From Urechis unicinctus (Eukaryota; Annelida; Polychaeta; Xenopneusta; Urechidae), in contig CM067345.1 of the NCBI GenBank assembly GCA_034190875.2, positions 24,451,696 through 24,515,695 on the forward strand: a stretch of 64,000 nt of DNA, read 5' to 3'. The notes beneath the pieces are model-generated. The model was not told the DNA's origin, ran no database searches, and worked only from the letters and a program-made list of their open reading frames with translations. Shown piece by piece: positions 56,374 to 64,000 of this stretch (its first letter is position 1; every line of letters starts with the position of its first letter). Made by a program: the position numbers and the translations under genes.

Positions 56374-57555
56374 ATGACGCTTGGGGCGATCTTTGTTTGG
56401 TTCATCCTATGCGCGTTAATCCCGATATGTTTAACCTGTGACAAAGTCAACGGCGACCAAGGTAGGTCTTTGTTTTATATTAGTGATAAAGGTAAAAGAC
56501 TATTTTATTCAGGCCTCAATTGTCATTACAGAGCATCCAATTTCAGTCAAGTTTCGTCTGTCTATATCAGCCATCGCCGAACTTGTAGAAGCTCAGCTCC
56601 AGAATTGGGCAGATCTCTACAATGACGGAAATACAAACGAGCTCATGAAAATATATTCCAAGGACGCTTTGCTTATGGAAAATGACGTAGCCACTGTCTC
56701 TGGCCGTGACGGTGAGTTTAATTCTTGGAACAATAACCGCTCATCACACATCATCCATCAACATATTACTTAGGAGAAAGGTGGAGAATGGCTGTCGATA
56801 GCTTGGTAGGGAACGTCTATCAGTTTCATAGGAGGCACTTGTGTGATTTCAGCGATTTTCAGAGAACGTTATCTCATAACGCGTATCGAGCGAGATACAG
56901 GAAGCAAGATTCTATTAAGTGCATCGAGATCAAATGTTTTGGACAATCGATAATAATACAACGGTGGTTTCAGTTCGACTTTCAGATCTCTAAAATGCTT
57001 TTGCAATCGATAATATCTATGAAGAGATCTCTAAAATGCTTTTGCAATCGATAATATCTGTATGAAGAGATCTCTAAAATGCTTTTGCAATCGATAATAT
57101 CTGTATGAAGAGATCTCTAAAATGCTTTTGCAATCGATAATATCTGTATGAAGAGATCTCTAAAATGCTTTTGCAATCGATAATATCTGTATGAAGAGAT
57201 CTCTAAAATGCTTTTGCTATCGATAATATCTGTATGAAGAGATCTCTAATATCTGTATGAAGAGATCTCTAAAATGCTTTTGCAATCGATAATATCTGTA
57301 TGAAGAGATCTCTAAAATGCTTTTTACAAACAGAAAGCAAAATATCATATAGAGAGATAAGTAGTTAATCAACAAACCACAATCAGGCGCTCCTCAATTA
57401 CCTTATTCGAAGGGCAACACCATACGATGATATGGTGTAAACGATATCATAAATTGACATGGTTGATTGTATGCTGTGATTGTAGGGCAATGGCCGTATG
57501 GAAGATCCAAATTGGCGAGCCCAAGGTTCAGATTGTTATGTTAAATGAAGAGTGA
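56374..57555 (+). pseudogene. SnoaL-like paralog, copy 2, disrupted in exon 3
   Basis: Exon 1 (56374-56461, signal peptide) and exon 2 (56571-56711, 141 nt) are open and nearly unchanged from gene 1. Exon 4 (57486-57555) is also open and would encode VWKIQIGEPKVQIVMLNEE. Exon 3 (56853-56973) is ruined: it has several small indels, has lost the stretch for TAVLIN, and is 121 nt instead of 130. The donor base after TTTCAG is deleted as well. Intron 3 contains about eight units of the 43-bp minisatellite. A transcript could still be made from the intact promoter, but not the full domain, unless exon 3 is skipped or replaced. Confidence 0.75.
56985..57322. repeat. 43-bp minisatellite, about 8 copies (complement of the 41.6 kb array)
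   Basis: The units are the reverse complement of those at 41648-42036. Relative to the SnoaL coding direction both arrays have the same orientation and the same position, just after exon 3. One short unit occurs near 57240, and the last unit fades into ATGCTTTTTACAAACAG, which resembles the single-copy intron of gene 1. Confidence 0.95.
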
Positions 57556-57559
57556 ACCG

Positions 57560-59060
57560 TCTCGCGGACATATGCAAATCACCGCATGTTATAACCGTAA
57601 ATAGATGAAAATAAACACTGTCCAAATTGTGTTAAAATCCCATTAAACCACATAACTCTGGTTATAGAGAATATGTACAGTTGCTAAATTTAGAAGTTCA
57701 GGTGATTAATAGGATAGTCAAATATTATTGGCACCAACATTATTAAATGCCATTAATTCAAATAAACTCCGCACTCATAACTGGTTTTGACAGTTTGTGA
57801 GGTTTAAGGTTGTTTCTGTCAAATATCGCCCTCCGATATTACCATCACTGACATAAAGAATACATCTATGAATGTGGAGATAACATGGTTCGTTTTAATA
57901 ACAGTTGCTTAAGAGCAGCGTCCGCATTTACAAAGAATCTTAAGTTGTTTTTGTGAGCGTAGCTGAAGAATGCTACCGACCTGACAGTAAATCGAGCTCA
58001 ACTAACGGTTAACTTACCAAAACAAAGCAAAGAGAAATATCATTTCGGGTTCGATTTCTGCTTCGTTAGCATCGTTAAGCACTACAAGAAAGTTGCATGA
58101 AATTCAACACAGAACGAATAAGAAATAATGATGATTTATGGAGGAGGCGGCCTCTGTGGTTAAAGTCAGAATGAATCCTGCATGGCTTAGCTATCAGTTA
58201 GCGGCTTTCACTAATCAACCTCGCTGCTGGTCATGGGATAGGGCTGTACACGGTCGCAACAGTCGTCAATAAATGCGCTTAGGCCATCCAACTGCACAAA
58301 CGCACACACTCGTATTCTTCTAGAGCCATCAATGTCCATTCAGACTCACCAGTCGGCACACCGCTATAATGTTGTGGTCGTTGACAAATGTCGTCATCAG
58401 AAATTTCTCAAAAGATAATTATTTTAACCGTACTGCGTTTAACATTATAGGGCTACACACAGAAACATCAGGACATCTGAGCTAATTCATCGCCCCAGAT
58501 TCCAGCGTTCGATTATATGCTGTTAATGCCTCTTATATTCTTCGTATGCAGACGTTTTCCACAACGCATTCGATAATTATAGGATTTGGGTCCATTCAAA
58601 AGCTTTGGGAGAATGCATTCTGCAACTGAATACGCTCTTGTCTTTTGACAGAGCAAATCTAAAAAGTAATTGCATGATACATTTTGGGTGTATTTTCGAT
58701 TCATTAATAATTACAGCTATGGCACACGCTGAACACTAAGCTAAATGCTTTATTTCTACTCAACATTATTGGAAAGCCCTTGTTGGTAGATTTCTGTGAT
58801 AACAAAGCAAACAATGGCATGTTTACATTTAGAGACCGCAGAACATCGCACAACCACGATCACCCACTCGGTTGTTCATTGTGGCGGATATGTTATTTGC
58901 ACGTCAACAGCGTTACTGTTCTGATATGATGGTATTTTGCACCTCAATCGACAAAGAGGACACCAACATGTAGACGCAGGATGTTGATTTATCATATCTC
59001 GTGAGTGGCTTGCTCCACTTACGGATATATAATCCACTACGACCAAGGATTGTGACATTT
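57560..59060. other. D2-specific non-coding stretch
   Basis: Beyond a short similarity to 31060-31140 (including an AATAAA near 57610 that may serve SnoaL copy 2), this does not match D1. No gene was recognised. Confidence 0.5.
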
Positions 59061-59809
59061 ATCTAATTTAATGGCGCAATCTATGCACCGCCTTAGCAAT
59101 CACTTTGACTGCTCAATTGCATAGCAATAATGGTGACATCATTGATCCCATGGCATTAGACGGTGATATCCGTTCCGATGTCATTCCGGCTGGCTAATCA
59201 AAACAACCACCACGGCGACAAATATCAAGGGATGATTTATTGGAATCGAATAAGTCATTGACAACTCCTCCAATTAGGTAATAGTGATGTCTATATTACA
59301 TGAGAAACGGAATTCCTGCTCATTGAGTTTAGTACAGTACTCCATTATATACACACCATCATTCTAGCATGTATGTGTGTGTGCTATCGTACAAACAAAT
59401 TCTTCTTTCGCTGCAGAGCATGAGAAATCGACCAACTCCATGACAATTCATTTCAGTTGAGATTCCGACGGTCCGCATGAGTGATCTAGCTATATATTAA
59501 TGCAACCATGAATCAGTATATGATGAGGGCTGTCGTTTTTAACAACAATCATAGAACGTCAATGAAACTAAACTTAGTTTATAGGCAGTTAGATAAGTAT
59601 GATGGGAAATCGAATTGCACTTCGCAGTAGAAGAGTTGCATGTGTAAACATGATCAGGCATTGATACTGAAAGAACACAAAAGAATGGTTACATGAGACT
59701 GAACAGCATCCTGTTGTATTATAGCTAATGGACAGTAACGAGCCACACAGAGATCAACAAGTGTAACTGATGATGGTACTTTCAATATGACTGTGACAAT
59801 GACCTTTGG

Positions 59810-59815
59810 TTTATT
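59810..59815 (-). terminator. Polyadenylation signal of GPCR copy C
   Basis: AATAAA on the minus strand, 41 nt after the receptor stop codon, as in copy A. Confidence 0.5.
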
Positions 59816-59855
59816 TATAAACGCACAATGGTCTTGGTCTGATGGATGTCGGCAT

Positions 59856-60940
59856 TTATCGTCTACTTTTCACTAAACTTAGCGTTTCCCCGGCTGTTTC
59901 ATTGTTACCACATCGCAGGAATTTGGAGACAAGGATGCGTCGGAACCGCTGACGTAGCATATAGTAAATCACGAAATTCATGCTGGAATTGATGACGATG
60001 AGTAGGTTACAAGTACAAGAAATGTAATAGATGGTTGACGACACTTTATGCTGACTCGGTGGAAAATAATACGTGAGTAACAACTGCATAATCCGATCAG
60101 GTGTATGACAAATTGTAAATATCACTATTATTATAATCATAATAAGTGTAATGTTGTCGTCACAAGAATTACTCCGGACAGAGCTGCATCGGATTCCTTC
60201 ATTAGCACAATGAAGAGCTAAGATAAGTTTTACATTGAGCACAATAAGCATTATGAGAGGCACCAACAGAACAAGGAAATTGTACAACCCATCCGTGTAC
60301 ACCTTACCAAACAATGAATATCTACCAATGGATGTATGGTTTAATTCAACCGCTCTTCCTTGATTGTCATAGACTATATCCAATTGAAAATATCTTGGTA
60401 CATTAAAGCAGATTGCAAATAGAACAACAGCCGATAATTGTAACCTTGTACTTTTCATTGTCAGCAGAGAATTTGCACGAAGTGGTATACATACGGCTAT
60501 GTATCTGTTGCATGCTAGAAGAACAGTGATCCAGACAATAGCTGTCTGCGCTACATACGCCAGTGGATTCACATATTTAATGATGTACAGGGTTGTGTGA
60601 AGCGAAATGTCGGGCAAAAAAAAACCATAAACACAGACACTATTAAAAAGAAGAGCAACAGAAAGGTGTTGTCTGCGACGGCCAGAGCTTGCAGTAGTAG
60701 TATGACTACCTTGCTACAGCGCTCATACTGCAGGATGATAATGGACAATGTATTTCCGGTGATGCCCATAATGCACAGCACACCAATGACGACACCATTT
60801 ACAATTATATCAAATATCCTTTTGTTGTGCTGTTCTTTTTCCAGTGTTCCAGTAGTAGCGGTTTCAGTTGTGTTAAAGGAAAATAATTCGGCATTGTGGG
60901 TGTTCACAGACGTGAATAAATCATCCGCTTGAGGAACCAT
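59856..60940 (-). pseudogene. FMRFamide-receptor-like GPCR, copy C, one frameshift
   Basis: Nearly the same receptor as copy A and with the same motifs ([44 protein letters not shown]). The region broken in copy A is intact here and reads NTFLLLFFLIVSVFM. The frame is lost slightly later, at about 60616-60626, where a run of 9 A (plus strand) preceded by C replaces the 6 A plus one extra C of copy A, a net gain of two bases. Without that change it would be about 360 residues. A single change in a homopolymer is compatible either with a young pseudogene or with a base-calling error. Confidence 0.8.
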
Positions 60941-61480
60941 TATTGTGAGAACACGATGTATGGCACGAGCGTTTGTCTGAAGACTCCAAGAATCATCTAT
61001 ATGTTATCAGGTGCTTTAGCAGCAGACATAATTCTGTATCAGACAAAACGGACAACCCGCAGCCCCTCAAAAGGATTCGTGCTGACTTTACATACAACGG
61101 TGCCAGACGAGAAGCGCGAGTTTCATTTGAAATGTATATCCATACACGGATTATACCATGAGAACTCGAGTTCAATCATGGAAAATCTGTCGGCTTATTT
61201 TGGCTGCGTTACCACTAGATAGTGCCATCAGATAAGACGCAACCTTTTTCTGGGTGATCAATCGCAGTTTCAGCAATATTTCTGGTTGAATCCTCTGTAG
61301 GCTTAACGATTGTATTCCAGGCTCCGCTAGCCACAGCAATGATATCTGCGGCGCACCGAGAGGGCTTGCTACTATGAGAACGATTTGGCACTGATCTGCT
61401 TTGCAGCCGAGTTGACGCGATACCCTTCTTGGCTCAGCCTCACCCAACCCACAGCTCCAGCCTCATTACCTATCAAGCGC

Positions 61481-62058
<578 letters not shown>

Positions 62059-64000
62059 TCAACCTCGCAACTAGCTGTGCTTAATGCGGCTGTGTCGCAA
62101 TATATCCTAGCTACCTCCCTCACAGGTCACCACAGCTCTAACATCAACAACACTAAAGAGATGATTGATATCAGTCATTTACTAACCACCCGTTAATCTG
62201 GTTGCGTGTTGCTCATCGGGAAGTCACGGCATTTTCCCATCTCCCCGTAATCTAGCTGAGGCCGAAAAGATGACAAACTCGGCAGGGAAGGCGATGGAGT
62301 TGTCAAAACCCGAGTTGGCATGATTCTGCAAGTCTCACACAGCAAATTATCGCAGCCGAAATATTTATCTGATAACATACTACTGTTACCAGTCGGTGAT
62401 AGCTGATCTAACTTTAGGAACAACATAGTAAAATTTCGAAAAGTAAAGCATCTCATTTTATAGGAATTTGAATCATTGTGTAATGATTTCTACCTGGTCG
62501 TTAGGGACTGATTATATGCATCAGTGATATTGATGTATAATGGATATCGATTTCGTATTCTTGTCAAACTTAGCAGCGTAACAGATTCCTCTCAATAACT
62601 GCTTTGATGTTCTGTATTGTAAAGGAAAACGTAGATACTACAATTGAAAATTAACCCATTGCCTTCGTTTTAAAAAAACCTATCTGTTATGTGATACAGG
62701 GTTGCTCTGTGTGACCAGGCAAGTTCGACTGCTCAATATACTAAAGTGCCGAAATGTTGCAATTTCAGTAAGTAAAAGTTACTTTCATCCTTAGTGATTC
62801 TGACTGTACCACAATTAGACATACATCCCAATGTTTAATTTGCCATATCTGCACAGAAGCAGACAACTCAAGTAGCTTAACGTCAAGTAGCATTCGTCAC
62901 ATTCAGCATTGACTTGCTACGTAACCGACTTTCCGATTACTGTTACAGGAGTATGAAAAAGCAAACAGTGATGTCTATAGTTACTAAGCTGTGCCTGCTG
63001 TTCAACTAGCAACATCAATAATGTCAGTGTGGTGCTGCTCGGGATATGCATCTATGGGAAAATACATATGATGGAGATCTTACTTTGGCCTAATTAGCTT
63101 TCCCTTGGGATGACACACATCTCGACGGAGAGGAAAAGATGGCATGGCGATTAGGGGGTCCAAGGCAAATTTTAACCCTTAAAGACTTGTTTTCGTGACC
63201 GGTATCAAAAGTGGCGCTTTGTATTTTGGCCACGTTACTAGATACCCCATTATGCAGCAGTAGGGAAGGAGACAGCTGGGCCAACAATCAATATAAGGCC
63301 CAGCAGCATCTCCGTATTCTAATAATAAATCACGCAGCAAACGGTAGATTTGTCTGAAACATCAATATATGCAGTGAAGTTGTAGCATATAACAGGTTAT
63401 ATAATGTCTTCCGTGTTATAGCGTAATAACGGTGGTAAGAAGGCATCGTCAGAATCATTTAACGAAAAAAACAAGACAAATATGGGATAAGCCGCACCAT
63501 CATGGAGTGAACATTCACTGCGCGGGGTCATAACAAACTATCTCTAGACTAAGGACACTACTTATTGTGGAAGTTCTTAAAATGCCAGTTATTTTGTATC
63601 CCACGATGTATATTTAGCTATGCAACCATGCCCTCCCTTAAGTACATAGTAACAATGTTTAAAATCATAACTAGAAGATATAAATGACTCCCCCACTTGC
63701 TTTATCGATTCATAGCAGAGAGTAATGATACCCATAAATGATGCTGACAATGCATTCTAACCAGCAGGCCTGATTACATTATAAATATATCAATATTATC
63801 CTGCTGCTTATCACAGTTACTCGAGATTCAATCGATCATTATCCATATCTTATTATAGCATCACGTGTCCACCAGCGAGGGTGCTGGAGTGGATGGGGTG
63901 ACAGCCGGAAATGGTGATAGTGAGGGATCGCTGGCAGATTGATTGGGCGCCATCTCTTCCCACACCCATTAAGAATGGCAACTAAAAACGTTTAAAGCAA

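Noticed and set aside
58143-58200. A-box-like GGCCTCTGTGGTTAAAG suggesting a tRNA-derived SINE
   Set aside because: No matching B-box, poly-A tail or second copy in the window was found.

Overview
This window reads as nuclear DNA of an invertebrate animal. It is AT-rich, with long AT and CATA microsatellites, and gene density is low. One gene is split by GT..AG introns, and the receptor genes are single-exon class A GPCRs of the FMRFamide-receptor type. A lancelet or another marine invertebrate would fit, but nothing here fixes the species. All similarities below were found by eye between parts of the window; identities are impressions, not computed values.

Layout. (1) 1-26640 is a head-to-tail array of a non-coding unit of roughly 10 kb, in four partial or complete copies (R1-R4). 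It is interrupted by a 1.2 kb extremely C-rich block (6751-7921), a (CATA)n array and a rearranged LTR retrotransposon remnant (19118-20836). No convincing gene was seen in it. (2) About 27109-38620 (D1) and 53863-64000 (D2) are two copies of a segmental duplication in the same orientation, with copy-specific indels. D1 carries an apparently intact four-exon gene for a small secreted NTF2-fold (SnoaL/DUF4440-like) protein at 30173-31043 (+), and an FMRFamide-receptor-like GPCR at 33028-34111 (-). D2 carries both paralogs, but its SnoaL copy is broken in exon 3. Both GPCR copies carry one frameshift each, at different places about 40 bp apart. (3) The spacer 38620-53860 holds a third SnoaL paralog (41614-42597, -) whose last intron is a 43-bp minisatellite, a 27-bp minisatellite, long AT arrays, short duplications, an inverted relic of the R-array and a 5'-truncated GPCR pseudogene (about 52972-53740, +).

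Together the window shows a small two-gene cassette (secreted NTF2-like protein plus neuropeptide-type receptor) that has been copied repeatedly and is decaying, next to a large non-coding tandem array. Whether the two genes act together is not shown. The most instructive features are the minisatellite expanded inside the same intron of two SnoaL paralogs but not in the intact one, the reciprocal GPCR frameshifts, and the retrotransposon in which the end of a 3' LTR is joined to an inverted primer-binding-site/leader module.
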